From assembly GCF_954871325.1 (NCBI RefSeq), contig NC_088777.1:40835366-40899365 (forward strand): 64,000 nt of DNA. The letters run 5' to 3'. A program made the translations under genes and the position numbers. Below, one piece after another: positions 1-12,729 of this stretch. This DNA is from Gordionus sp. m RMFG-2023 (taxonomy: Eukaryota; Nematomorpha; Gordioida; Chordodea; Parachordodidae). Position 1 is the first letter of the stretch. Each line of letters starts with the position of its first letter. Below the pieces are notes generated by a model. The model saw only the letters and a list, made by a program, of their open reading frames with translations. It was not told the origin of the DNA and ran no database searches.

Positions 1-342
1 TAAAATATTAAAACAACTATAGAAAAATATGTATAAATATATAAAATTACTAAATAAAAATATATATTAATAGTATCGAAATCTCTAAAAAGAGCTTAAT
101 TTAATAATGAAAATGTACCTAAAAAAGAAGTATAATTTTGTTTAAAAATTTCCAATTGAAGTTTTTGTTTAAGAAATAAGGAATCGCGATTTTCTGTTAA
201 GCTAAAAATTTTTTGTTATAAAGTTTTTAAAAAAATATATGTAGACTGTGAAAAATTGCCGTTAGTTGAAATGACTTATTGCATTGAATAATTGTTGCAA
301 TAATTCGGATTTTTTATAAATATATTTTAAAAAAAAAGAAGT

Positions 343-815
343 CTTAATCTCATCCCTTTTCATTCATTATATGCCTTAATTTTATACTATTTACTTTTTT
401 TTAAATTCTCTTTTTAAATCCCTTATTTTGGCCTTTTAATTATATGGTGCCAGCCACAAAAAAAGAGAAGAAAAAGTAATATATTTTAATATTTTTAAAA
501 CAAAAATGTCTTAACCTCATTCCTTTTCATTAGCCTTAATTTTATACTATTTACTTTTTTTTAAATTCTCTTTTTAAATCCCTTATTTTGGCCTTTTAAT
601 TATATGGTGTCAGCCGCAAAAAAAAGAGAAGAAAAAGTAATATATTTTAATATTTTTAAAACAAAAATGTCTTAACCTCATTCCTTTTCATTTATTATAT
701 GCCTTAATTTTATACTATTTACTTTTTTTAAAATTCTCTTTTTAAATCCCTTATTTTGGCCTTTTAATTATATGGTGCCAGCCGCAAAAAAGAGAAGAAA
801 AAGTAATTATATTAT
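343..815. repeat. Tandem repeat, three units of about 160 bp
   Basis: Three consecutive near-identical units. The marker TTATATGGTG begins at 441, 600 and 768, giving periods of about 159 and 168 bp. Each unit has a pyrimidine-rich half (CCTTATTTTGGCC) and a purine-rich half (AAAGAGAAGAAAAAG). No open frame is seen. It looks like a minisatellite or a short stretch of satellite. Confidence 0.85.
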
Positions 816-2104
816 TTTATTTTTTTTCATGGGGATTGACAATATTTTTTAATATTTTTAAAAAAAATATTTAAAAATAAGATCCCGAATAAACGTGGGG
901 ATTCCGAATCCCCACATGATTCCATATCCCAATACGACATATATAAAAATTTGAGCTATTTAATTGAATAGATCTTAGATAAAATAAAAATTATATAATA
1001 TAAATATTTCATGACTGTTTATATCAGATTATATTCTAGATTTTATGTTGGCTAAATGTAGAATATAATATATATTTTATTTAACCAGATAGAATATGAC
1101 CCCCCCCCCCCCCCTTATAATCTGCGAATTTTAAAATAGAAATAAAATAATATATAAGATATCAAAATGAAATAATATATAAGATATCAAAATGAAATAT
1201 ATTTAAAAAACAAATAAAAATTTTCAATTTTGAGATAGTATACCGGTGAAAACCGTTTAAATGGATGAGTCCCATTAAATTTTTATAAGGAGATTATTCT
1301 AGAAAATTCGCCAAATCTCATAGAAGTTCTCTCTGTATAAATTCAAATCATAAAATTGCAATATGATTATAATATGTTCCTATTCATAAAATTTTTATAT
1401 GCAAAACTTAATTTAATTCTTAGTCATAATATTTATATATTTTTTATATTATACTATTTTTAATAAAAGTATTGCATTTGCAATAAGAGTTATTTATATT
1501 TTGATAATATAATCATTTATAATTGTTAAATTATATTTATACCATTTGCAACAAGAATTAATTATATTTTATTGTAATTTAATTTTTTTAAAATACAGTT
1601 ATTTACAATAAATTTTTATTATAATAATCTGTATAAAATTTATTTTGAAATTTATTTTATTGTATATTATTATTAAAATAAATACATAGTTAAATAAAGG
1701 GATGTTATTTATACTAAAGTATTTTAATAATAAATAAAATCTATAATGAAATTCTCTGTAAAATTTTATTATATGCAAAAATTTAATTAAAATAATTATT
1801 TTTAACATAGAATAAGATCGATTGAATGATCATAAAAAATGAGAGGTTGGGGGGGGGGGGCATTTCTTTCTACAACGAATGGATTGAATAAATTTACAAT
1901 TGAACACTAAACATTGATAAAATTTTCAGAATAATGCTTTCAGTGGCCATCATAAATTTAGCCAAAATGTTATTATTACTATTTTTTCATTTATGCTGCC
2001 TACTTAAGTGGTTAGACAATAATAAATCACAAAATATTGGCAAATTTTAGAATTAGTATTTCTAACTGTTCAGCCAACGTTAACAAAGATGATATAGAGA
2101 TTAC
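816..2104. other. AT-rich intergenic DNA with C and G runs
   Basis: No gene is recognised. The stretch is very AT-rich and holds a run of about 15 C at 1100-1114 and 12 G at 1849-1860. The only long open frame (near 1600-1800, minus) is a low-complexity I/K/F/Y product of base composition. Confidence 0.6.
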
Positions 2105-2256
2105 TACTGAAAAATTAATATTATATAATATTTTTTAGAGATCCGGACAAAGAACAGAGGAAAGGAATGGGGGCGAAGACCCCCCCCCCAAAAAAAAAAT
2201 TCAACCCCCCCCCATACTTCCCCCCTCCTATATATAAATCCTGGCTACGCCACTGT
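2105..2256. mobile_element. Right end fragment of an hAT-like non-autonomous element
   Basis: It ends in AATCCTGGCTACGCCACTG, the same terminus as the element at 58644-59832 (AATCCTGGCTACGCCTATG). Just inside is a G-run/C-run hairpin (GGGGGCGAAGACCCCCC), as in that element. No matching left end was found, so it is a truncated copy or one whose left end has decayed. Confidence 0.55.
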
Positions 2257-4141
2257 ATTAAGTAATAGAATTTTAACTAGTCGCCATACAAATCGCAATC
2301 ACGGGAAAATGTTAATTTGGGAAATGTGAACTAAATGAATAATTAAATGTGATAGATAAAAATTGACACGTTTCTGATTGACATTTTGTGATTATTAAGG
2401 ATATTTATAATATTTAATTTTCGGGCCTCGGGTCATAAAGTCTTCCATGTCTGAGCACGACAAGAGCCCAGGCTTCGAACACGTGCATTAGACTTGGTCT
2501 ATTCACTATATAATTCAGCGCGCAAAGATGAGAAAATTGGCAAAAGATTAATTAAATTTACAAAAAACCCCTTGGTAATCTTCAAGGCAATATGCCAAAT
2601 TCTTGTTTTTTTGCTAAAATATAAAGTAGATCTAGCAATGACATGTTAACAATATAACATTCACTCCAATAACCAGGGGCGGACTGGCAACGCTATGGCC
2701 TCGTGGGCATTTTTAGAGCGGCCTCATTTATATGGGGGTGGCCTTCAGCCTGTTTTTGCCCGGTCTTCGACCAGGTTCCTTTAAATGGCTTCTTTGATTT
2801 ACATAATTTTTATTACTTCTTATTTTTTGAAAATAAATTCAAACGTTTTACATTTTTAGTAAAGAAAGAATAGTATTATACGATAATCATAATTTTATTT
2901 TAAAAAAATGCACATTTAAAATCATATTCATTACCTATGTAAAATAATATTTATTGAAAATATATATTTTATATTAGATTTACAACGATATTGCACTATA
3001 AAATCAATTCATACATCACATGTTAAATATTAAAAAAATGCATACTCAATATATTAAATCAATTAATTATAAATATAAAATTATTGCAGTTATACAATAA
3101 ATATTACAGAGAATAAAAATTGCTGCACTTTTATAAAATCAGGCACCGATCATATTTTAAATAATATTAATAAGATTCTAATAAAAGAATTAAGAAAATA
3201 TATAATTTTTTACGTTAATAAATCTCTCATTAACTTTAAACCTTTGCCCAAATATAAAGTTCAATCTACGCTAATAGTTCTCGTTCAACTGACATCATTA
3301 AAAACGCTTCTAATTTTTCTTGGTCAATATTCGCTCTCAGCTTATTTTTATAATATTTAATTTACTAAATGCTTTCTCGCAATTAACCTGCTTAAATGAT
3401 AATTTGACTCCTCACTTGTAAATGTGATATCATCGTCCGTTTCATTTAATTCTGCTACCAAATCTTTAAATACACTGGCAAATGAACATAATTCGTTATG
3501 AAATTTAACACTCAATATATATGCCAATTGTGCCAGTTTTTTCGAGGTCTTTTCAGAAATACCTTTACTATTTATTTCATCAAAATGTCTTGGATGCAAA
3601 TATTGTACATTCAAGATAAGCTCTCAATTCGCAGAAAGTAGTTCCGACAATCTGTTTATAATTTGATCAATTATAGAACGAAATAGTTCGAACCCATAAA
3701 GGTCAATCGAATCTTGAGGACGTTCATCTTGGCATTTGTCACCTTCTCTCTGCTCGTCCTATTCGATCTTTTTACAGCATTTTGAACTCAGATACTCTTC
3801 GGGAGCTATAAATATGAAAATGTTAGCAGCCATTTTATTGCTTTATTTTGAATCGATGTAATAATCTATGATACAGAAGATTTAGCATCTTCTTTCATTT
3901 TCCATGCTGACAAAGTACCTAATTTTTTAGTTTGAAGATATGACAGTGGCCCCATTATTTTAAAAATTTCCAAATATATTATAGCTGTACTTAGAGTCTT
4001 AAATTTACATAAATTATCTATTTGTCTTAAATTATTTATTATCTATTATAAATTGAAGTGCCTTTATCGTTATTGGGAGCAAGCTCTCTTTATTATATAT
4101 CCATCTAAGGGCTTTTCACGTGCCCACCACCTTATCTCACC

Positions 4142-6576
4142 CAGTGACTCCTACACTTTTTGAGGGATAGAAGCAGAATACCCCCTAAAGTACCCCCCCC
4201 CCATTGTAAATTATTTTTTGACACCAATAAATTTCAAAAATAATTTTTATTGCTATAATATTTATTATAATATAAATATAATGTAAAAAATATATGCTTT
4301 AAAAATATTATTTTTAAATTAATAATTTAGATAAATTAGGGGAAGAGAAAGCAAAAGAATTTATAATTTCATCAATAAATTATTTTCCATTGATAAAATG
4401 GTTAAATTATTAAGAAATGGATCTTTCATGACACCACGAAGTCTTGTTTTAATTTTACTCATGACCCTTTCGGCAGTACATGATGTAGTAGGAATAGTTA
4501 ATAAATATTTATATAAAATTGTTAAATTTGGGAAAGCAGAAAAATTTATAAGCAGACGATAAGGTAAAATAAATGAATAGTTTCTCCAGTCTGAATCATT
4601 CGTCTCAGAATTATTATCATCATCAGAAGAAGCTAAATAATGTATTAGTAAAAATATTTTAATTAAATAAATTTACAATTCTCAGAATCTGACAAATCTT
4701 CTTTAACCTCTAGGTCACGAGTAATAATTACGTCCACCGTTTTAGCCATTTTATAAATATTTCTAAACATCAACATTTCCTCAAAAACTTGACTTGTATT
4801 TAATTGATAAAATTCACAGATATCCTTGATATCATCTTTAACAATTGCCTTTTCCGCCATTCCCTTTGGGGTAAAAAATGATGTTTGACTCAAAAATTTT
4901 ATCGATTCATCGTTAAATCTTTCACTAAACTGCATATCAAGTGCAGCATAAAACACACTGATTTTAAAGCTAAAATAAAATATTATATTTAATGATGAAA
5001 GTATATATATACCTCTCATTTTTGGATTGTAATGTTTGAAGTCTTGAACTTTCAAAATCAAAAGGTAAATTTCTCTTCTTCATAAAATCTTGGGCCTTTG
5101 AAAAGACATCCAAAAATTCAGTGTTATTAACAATTTTAGGATTATAAAATAATAAAAGATAATAATTTAAATTATACTTCTCATATTAATCAGGCAATCT
5201 TTTGCCAATTGAATTTGATTTATTGCAAACCCTATATCCTTCGAAATGGTTTGCAATTTTGTACAAGCCAAGCTTGTTATCAATAATATTTTATCCAAAA
5301 CACATAGTGATAAAATAAAATCAAATTTTTCTATTCTATAGACTATAGCACTAGCCATAGTGGAAGTGGCAGGATCTTCAGAATCCTTTAAATTTGCCAA
5401 AGCTGCCCTCAAAGCATCATAAAGTAGGAAAAAATTTACAATCACCTTATATGATGTTAGCCAGCTTCTATAAATGTAAAATAAACATTAAATATCGAAA
5501 CAATTAAGATAATATTACCGAGTGGTATTCTTGATGCGTAAAAATCTATGTGATTTTGTCAGTAAATCACTCTGACATGTTTTGAGCACTTCATATCTTT
5601 TAACACCATTAAAATATTCGTAAATTTCGTCTAATATTTCCAAGACATTTCGCAGCTCTTTTACTGATCGGTATAATTGAACAACTATTAAATTTAATCG
5701 ATGACAATAGCACCAAATAAAAGCTGCCTTTGGCGCCTCCGTTCTAATCAAAGCCTGCACTCCATTAATTCTTCCACTCATGAATGAGGTGCCATCATAG
5801 CTTTGCCCCACTAGGAATTCGAGGGGTAGATTCATGGAGCCAAGCTTGGATATTATATTCTTTTTAATATCGAGGCCCGTTGTATTTCCCGTACAATAAA
5901 TGTCTAATCAGCCTTTCAACGGGCTTAGGTGTCTCGCTATTTTCAACATATCTCACTATCAAAGCTATTGCTTCTGATTTCGATACATCATATGTGCCAT
6001 CAACTATAATTGAATAGCACCTGTTGAATTCAATCTCCTTTTGAATTTTTTTATAACCATATTTTTCATGGTTTCAATAAGAATATTTATGTTATTATAT
6101 GATAACAGATTTGAATATAATTTAGATTTTAATCCCTTAATTTTTTTCTCACTTCTTCTTTCTTCATTATCTTGTATATACATTTTAAGAACAGGCTAGA
6201 ATCTGCAATAAGTTTAATAAGGCTCATCATATTGCCATCTTAATTTTTAATCAAGCATTTATATTTTTTTTGGTTAATATTTTTGGGCATATTTTGACAA
6301 TGATCTAGAAATTATAAATGATTATATATAAGATTAAATATTAAAATTTTTACTATTCCCTTTCATAAAATTTTAATTTTGCGCCAAATCTTGAAAGTGG
6401 AAAAATAATTTTATGATAAAAAATATCGGATAACAAACTAATTTGCTAAACATCGACCATAAAAATTTTTAAAAAAATAAATAAAAAATTTTAAAAAAAA
6501 AGAAAAAAAAAGTACCCCTATAGAAATTTATAGAAGCAGTTGCTTCGGACCCCCCCCCCCGTTATAGGGGTCACTG
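4142..6576 (-). mobile_element. Nested hAT transposon with perfect 8-bp TSD
   Basis: Termini are CAGTGACTCCTA (left) and CAGTGACCCCTATAAC (right, reverse complement), followed inward by C- or G-runs and matching AGAAGCAG/AGCAACTGCTTCTAT blocks. The flanking 8-mers are identical: ATCTCACC at 4134-4141 and at 6577-6584. It lies inside the transposase gene of the 2674-7112 element, so it is the younger of the two. Its own transposase is on the minus strand. Confidence 0.92.
4372..6040 (-). pseudogene. hAT transposase (DUF4371 type) of the nested element
   Basis: The order matches DUF4371/ZMYM1-like hAT transposases: YSIIVDGTYDVSKSEA near 6010-5960 (first catalytic Asp region), VGQSYDGTSFMSGRINGVQ near 5810-5760, a CYCHRLNL block near 5715, and a C-terminal dimerisation domain IPTTSCTAERVMSKIKTRLR near 4495-4436. 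A 51-nt GT-AG intron (5468-5518) joins ...KNTTR to SWLTSYKV in frame, and a second short intron is likely near 4977-5015. At least one frame change in the N-terminal third (near 5900) suggests it is no longer active. The rest is remarkably open, so the copy is fairly young. Confidence 0.8.
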
Positions 6577-7120
6577 ATCTCACCCATTTTTTGCAGCCTA
6601 CTCAACTTATTTTGGCCAGATGAATTATTCTGTATCGCCCAAGCATTCATCCTTTTATCTGATTCACCGACCTGGATTTTATTTGATTTCAATGAATTAA
6701 GAACAAGAAATGTTGGCTATATTATTTCTACAATAAATCAATGTATAAAAATATAATATAATGAATTAATCAAAACTTAGCTTTCACTCTATCAAACGGT
6801 GGCGTTTTCACTTCATTTGAAAAAAAACAAAGAAAAGAACGTGGTAATGATGTGTAGCGTCAAGCGACGTTATTGATATATTATGCATTAAAATATTGTA
6901 AACGACATGACAATTCTCAAGGGTGATATTCAAATCATAGAGATATCTTAAAAATAAATAAATGATAAGAGAAAATAATGTGAACATAATAATAATTTTT
7001 TTCTAATTGGCCTCTATTTTGCTATTTTCTTCTGAACGGCCTCAAAAATCGACATTTTCTCGTGGCCTCGTAAGTAAAATGCCCACCGGGTCTTATGGCC
7101 AGTCCGCCCCTGCCGATAAC

Positions 7121-10100
7121 ATTTTCCCAGAAAACATATCAGCTGAGATTTTAAAAAATAAGAATTTTATATGATTTAAAATCCCAATAATTTTTAGCAT
7201 ATTTTGCCTTTAATGTCAGCGCGAAATTCTCAACCCAGTAATCTTAGTAAGCAATTTTATAAGACTGGATATAATATTTTTGTGCAATGAAGTGCGATTC
7301 TGCCAAATTTTTATTTAATTAATGCGCCAAATTTACATGAACTTAATTTTCGCTCTGTCGTAGTTTCTATACTAATTGACAGCATCAAATTAGTAGAGCG
7401 CCCATTTGCAGTGTCCCGATTTACTGATTTACTAATTTGTTATCCACCAAAATGACCTTACCTAATTGACATTCCATAATTTTCTGTGCGCCGAGTTACA
7501 GATTTGAATTAGCCAATATTTTGAAAAGGTTTTCGCCAAATTTGGTACAGGTCCAGATTTTATATATTTTAAAAATGAGGTTTAGTTGAGGCTGGCCGAA
7601 CCTAGACACAGACCTAAGGTTATCGTTTGGCCTAAGTTTATATGATTTTTTTAAAGAAAGTGCAAGTGTAATATAACATATATAAAGGATTCAGGAATTT
7701 GATAATTTATCATCAAGTTATATTTAATTTAATTATATTTATATTACATGCCTACATACTTTCATTTGGTAGATCATTTAGAATGTAATTGACAAAATAA
7801 AATTTTCGATTAAATAAATTTAAGAAATTTAACTCTGACCAATCTAGGTAATTTAATTCTAATGCAGTGACTTCAATTAATATCATTTTAGTAATTCTGG
7901 GCGTAATCAATATCATTTCTAAAAATAGCTATAATGTTTTAGTTTTATTCATAAAGATTTATAATGATTTATAAAATAAAAATTTTAAAATCGATCTTCA
8001 GGTAGTATTTAATTAAATTCTATTTACATTACAGCTTTGCACCTATTTTTACGGAGAATAAGCAGATAAAAATGTGAATTAGTAAATAAAAATACGCAAT
8101 ATAATATAATAGAAGATATACGAATGATAAATACTAAATTATATAATGTAATAATAATTATAATTTATGATTTTAAGTATTATATATTATATATAATATA
8201 GGGATAATATTTGTATAAGGTTAATTTATGTAATGTATATATATTTTTTTAATTGCAATTATTTCCAAGTGTAATAAATGGAAATTGCAAAATTCGTAAA
8301 ATCTGCAATATTTCGAGGGGAGGAGGGGCAGAGGGAAAATTTACTGCTTGAGCCCCAATACCCCCCCCTCTCCGTAGTCAGAATAGTTATATAATACAAA
8401 AAGACTTTTTAGTTTAAATAATTTGATGTAAAATATTTAATGAATATTTGAATTTGAAATAACGAGAATATAAAATTAAATTTTTTGCATGCACAAGAAA
8501 AATCAAGATAATTAATCAGTTTTGTCTTACTCTTATTTATTTTACTTTTGTTTTTGAATGTAACCATAATTAACTAAGAAAAATTATATGAACCAGAATT
8601 CAGAAAAAATCCCAGGTCCTATCTTATAATCCTAAATATTTTTTGGTACACGTTCAATCCAGTCGTTCAGGTTAGAGTTCGCCAAAAAAAAATATTAGTA
8701 TTTTTTAATATTTTCCTGAGACAGAATTTTAGAATTTTGACCTTTTTCATTATTGGTTCTTTTCATTATTTAACTATTAGGGAGGCTTCCTAAGAGGAAT
8801 TTTCTTTAAAACTAATCCATATTGATAAAATACATAGATTATCCAAATTTTTCTTTTAGGCATAATTTTGCCACATTTTATTTGATAAAGTTGCACACTG
8901 ATAGATATTATTTTAAACAATATTTTTAACAGTTTCAGGGGTTGGATTTAGACATAGGCATATCCTGGATTTTACTGGGGGAGAGGCACTATTAGAGCCC
9001 CCCCCCCAGAAACCTTATTGGAGAGGCATTTGGCTATGTTACATTTTTAAAGGATAATTTACTTTTTTTACTTTTTTTAAAAATAAAAATGCTTTTTTTC
9101 AAAAAATTATGAATTAAGGTCATTATTTTATTATGAACTTTTGCTTATTTTTCTTTCAAATCATTGTTTATAGTGATTTATTTTATACATATGTATAGGA
9201 GAGAATGGGGGGGGGAGTATAATGGGGAAACTTTTATTAGTTTAAAATGATATTTACCAGGCAGACAAAGTTTTGAAGTAGGGGATTTCCTGCCCCATCC
9301 CCTATCTGCGCCGATGCTTTACTGCTTATAGATTCATCGTTTCATCTTAAACATTGATATGAATTTCAGTAATTTTCATATTTACCTAATAAATTACTTA
9401 TACTGTTTACAAAACGGTTTGTAGATTAAATTAGAATTAAACATATACGCATTACATATTTGTTTATAATTTAGACTTAATGCCTTCAAAAGTTTGGCCA
9501 ACTTCAGGCTTAGGACTGCTGCTTAATATGAGTCAAATTCAAATCAAATTTTTGAAAATAAAATTCAATTCTTAATTAAAAGGATTTGTTCATCTGGGAA
9601 ACAATGAGTGTGCTGTATTAATAGTATACGAGTCGAGTTAAACTGCTTAGCTGAACGTCTTAGTTATTTCTTTTATGATTTGTCATCGATATAGCTAAAT
9701 TTAAACGCACTATAACTTATAATGTTTTTTAAGGGACCAGATATTTAAAATATCAAAGTCGAGAAACATACGGATTATACTGCACTTGTATTTTAAAAAA
9801 AAGAAAATGCCTACCCAGTAGCTTAGTAAGAATTTCGAAATTGTATAGATTTTCCCTGTTCAACAGCAGGTAATTCGTTTTATCAATGGAAACAAAATAT
9901 GATCTTTAAAAATTTAAATTACTTGATATATACATTTTAATATTATTTGATTTCAATTATCATAAATTATTAATTAACTTTAACTTTTTTTACTTTGTGT
10001 GAATTCAAGCTTATTTACACTTATATCATGTATATTTTATATACTTATAATATGAAAATCAGATAGATATTTCTATATAAAATATATGTATAGTTTTTAA

Positions 10101-11455
10101 ATGTATATAAATATAAAGTAATAATATGCAATTCAAATTCATCATATTGCCATAAATGTGGGAATTTTTTTTCCAAATGCCATAAATTGCATTCAAAGTT
10201 ATATTTAAATTTTTTTTAGATAATATTTTATTTTTTAGCTTTTATCCATTATCATGGGAATATTATTATGCATATTATACTTCATTAAATTATTGATTAA
10301 TAAGTATATATTTTATATATATTTTACACATTTAAACGAATTAAAAAGTCGATCTTCTTATAGAACCCTAAGAATATTTAAAATTTTTTTATTATGATAA
10401 GAAAAGATTTTAAAACAATATCCCATCTCCAGTTACTTCAGAGGATATGGGCTTTTAGAAAACGAAATATTGGGATATGCAATGCATATCAATTTTCGAA
10501 TATCTCGGTAAACAATTTGGTTAGGGCTATGATATTAATTTTATAAGTAACTGATTAATTAGTATTGAAAGTAGCGCGTTATATTGTTTGAGTAGTAATC
10601 GGTAGCCGAGTTAACTCTATATTTAAATAGGTAGATAATTAATAGTTATTCATTTTTTTCTTTGTAAATAGCTAAAATATTCTACTTAAAATGATGAATA
10701 TAATTCATTCATTACGCAGGTTGGTATACTATCCATCCTGAGGAGAATGTACGGGAAAATATGCGAGGTCCATTTACATAAAACTTTATTCTTAATTGTA
10801 TAATTAAATAAAATTTATACATATTTTATTTAGAAAAAAGCAAATTAAAGCGTGGAAACTTGAAATAAAAAATTGTAGAACAAGTATATTTAAAAAGCTT
10901 CCTTTTTTAAAATTCCCCTTTTTAATGAGACATCCATTATCCCATCCGATTCTCCCGGTGAAAGACTAATTGGTTTAGCCAAGGATAACTTTTTTGGAAA
11001 AAAATTTTATTTTCTAGATTAAAACTTTTACAAAATTAATTAAAATTTATTTTATAATTGATATTTTATTATAAAAATCTTCTGTTTACTTATAATTCAT
11101 ATATATTTTAAGTTAATAATAAAGAACTCATTTAAGTTTTAAAAAATATATAACTGATGCTGCGATTGCGATATTTAATTGATTAGCTCTTAAGAAAAAA
11201 AATGATATTTATATCATAATTTAAGTAACTACTTAAGTTAAGACGTCATTGGCGTACGAGCTCCCCCTCTCCAAGCCAAAAAATGCAGATGCCGGATATA
11301 TTTTTCAAAAATAACATTTATTTATTAAGTTATTTTATCAATTAATTTCGATTTCAAGTTTTCATTGGCGTAATATTTACGTATTATTTTCAAATTTCTA
11401 GTGGCATAATATTTATCTACCATTTTCATATTTCTAGTCAAATAATAATTTTTCT
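7121..11455. other. Gene-poor AT-rich DNA with scattered G/C-run repeat debris
   Basis: No gene or complete element is recognised. GC-rich islets around 8310-8380, 8960-9020 and 9200-9310 resemble repeat ends elsewhere in the window (C-runs next to CATATCCTGG or TCTGCGCC) but lack paired termini. The rest is low-complexity AT. Confidence 0.5.
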
Positions 11456-11459
11456 GAAA

Positions 11460-12720
11460 CTCCTTTTCCAACAGGGAGAAAGAAAGTGCAAGCTTGTCCA
11501 GCGAGATGGAGTCTCCGCCATCAAGCAGTAACAGCTTTTATGGAGTTAGAAGAACCGATTATTAAATTACTGAAATATCACAATGGCCTGAAAGAAATAT
11601 TTCCTCAGAAGCAAGAAAATTATTGGATTCAATGCTTATTCCAAATTTTTTTTTCTCATTAGAATGTATTATTTAATTATAAAACTATATGTAATACTTT
11701 TCAAAAACATGACATTGCTTGATTAAGAAGATGAGAATAGCGGAGAGCATTTAATAGAACTCAAGGAAATTAAGGCTAATGTTGATAAAGAATTTCAATT
11801 TTATATGTTATTGTTGAGTCAAAAGGAGAGCTATACGTGTTTAATACTTGTCTCACTCGATTTGCAGCAAGGCAAGCTCATCTTCAAAACATTAGTATAA
11901 GATCAGTAGAAAAGTATTATAACACTATAATCCAAATAAATGAATGGTTTTTAATTCATCATGCAGCACTTACCAATCTGCAGATATTACTTCCACACAA
12001 AAGCCTTCCCAATCTTTTTCAGATGGTGATAGAAAAAAAATAATATTTGTTTGATGCCTTATTAGCTGAATAACTATGTTTAAAAGATTAACTAAGATAT
12101 AGTCCCAAAAAATGCTATGGATGCTTTCTATAATTTCAAACACATTTTAGATTTTGTTCCCAATGTATTAAAATGATTATATATATATTAGCAACTCTTC
12201 CCATTAATAATGAGAGAACATTCTCTTTTTTAAGAAGAATAACAGAGCCTCTCAGAGATACAATTTGCAGGGCACGGCTTGGATTTTTTTTCAAAATTTT
12301 TTTCGGCCCGGCCCGGGTTTTTTTTAAAGAAATTCTCAGGCTTGGCCCGGCTTTTTTTAAATTAAATTTTTCAGGCCCGACCCGGATATTTTTAAATAAA
12401 TTATATTTATTTTTGATTTTTATAGCTAATTTCAAATATTTGGTTTTAAAATATATAGCCGGGCCCGGATAAATTTTTTTAAAAAAATTTAGGCCCGGCC
12501 TGGGTGTTTTTTTAAAAAAAATTTAGGCCCAGCCTGTGTGTTTTTTAAAAAAAAATTCGGGCCCTGTCTAGGTGTATTTAAAATATTAAAATACGGTTCG
12601 GTCCGGGAACCGAGCCTGCAGTTCTCTGAAAACATACCTAAGAAGTACAACTTCTGAAAGTGGATTGAATGGTTTGGATCTTTTAAACATTTATAGACAT
12701 TTGACGCCAAGCAAGGATGA
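11460..12720 (+). pseudogene. Decayed hAT transposase, split by a short element
   Basis: The plus strand gives ARWSLRHQAVTAFMELEEP near 11500, then the open stretch 11837-12040, then AFYNFKHILDFVPNVLK and ILATLPINNERTFSFLRRIT near 12125-12240, and after an insert SGLNGLDLLNIYRHLTPS near 12660-12710. This is the order of an hAT transposase, from the TRW-type motif to the C-terminal dimerisation domain (LPxTxxxERSFSxLRRIK...LRxTM...GLALLxIHR). Frame changes and stops between blocks and the insert (12253-12645) show it is dead. The N-terminal half is not seen. Confidence 0.75.
12253..12645. mobile_element. GGCCCGG-type palindromic element (family A) inside an hAT gene
   Basis: It contains repeated GGCCCGG/CCCGGCC blocks separated by T- or A-runs around a core reading AAATATTTGGTTTTAAAATA, shared by other family A copies (20527, 27901, 28238, 43458, 60722). 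The outer limits are ambiguous. CAGAGA (12253) and TCTCTG (ending 12628) fit the family termini. TACAATTT (12259-12266) and TACAACTT (12646-12653) would be an 8-bp duplication that exactly restores the hAT reading frame. Confidence 0.7.
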
Positions 12721-12729
12721 GTAATTGAA

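Larger units (their letters stand above)
3226..6720 (-). pseudogene. Decayed hAT (ZMYM1/DUF4371-like) transposase of the outer element
   Basis: Read right to left, 6720-6585 encodes a stretch ending NKLSRLQKMGE. The frame resumes past the nested element near 4133 with IRWWAREKPLDG, the TRW-type motif of DUF4371/ZMYM-like hAT transposases. The GGTGAGAT that spans the join is one copy of the nested element's target duplication. Further on, 3614-3357 is an open stretch, and 3420-3226 gives NCEKAFSKLNIIK followed, after a frame change, by KLRANIDQEKLEAFLMMSVE. That is the hAT C-terminal dimerisation domain. Stops in the middle part and the frame change show the gene is dead. The N-terminal zinc finger was not located. 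Confidence 0.75.
2674..7112 (-). mobile_element. hAT DNA transposon (outer), with a nested hAT
   Basis: Both ends begin CAGGGGCGGACTGGC reading inward. The flanking 8-mers are CCAATAAC (2666-2673) and CCGATAAC (7113-7120), a 7/8 match to an hAT-type 8-bp target duplication. The transposase remains lie on the minus strand and include a canonical hAT C-terminal domain near 3226-3420. A second complete hAT (4142-6576) is inserted in it. Without that insert the element is about 2.0 kb. Confidence 0.88.

Noticed and set aside
1599-1808. 69-codon minus-strand frame
   Set aside because: Almost only I, K, F, Y, N and L residues; expected by chance at this base composition.
12136-12710. Open frames on both strands across the GGCCCGG element
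   Set aside because: They arise from the palindromic repeat text and read as low-complexity G/P/F/K peptides; only the hAT pieces at either side are meaningful.
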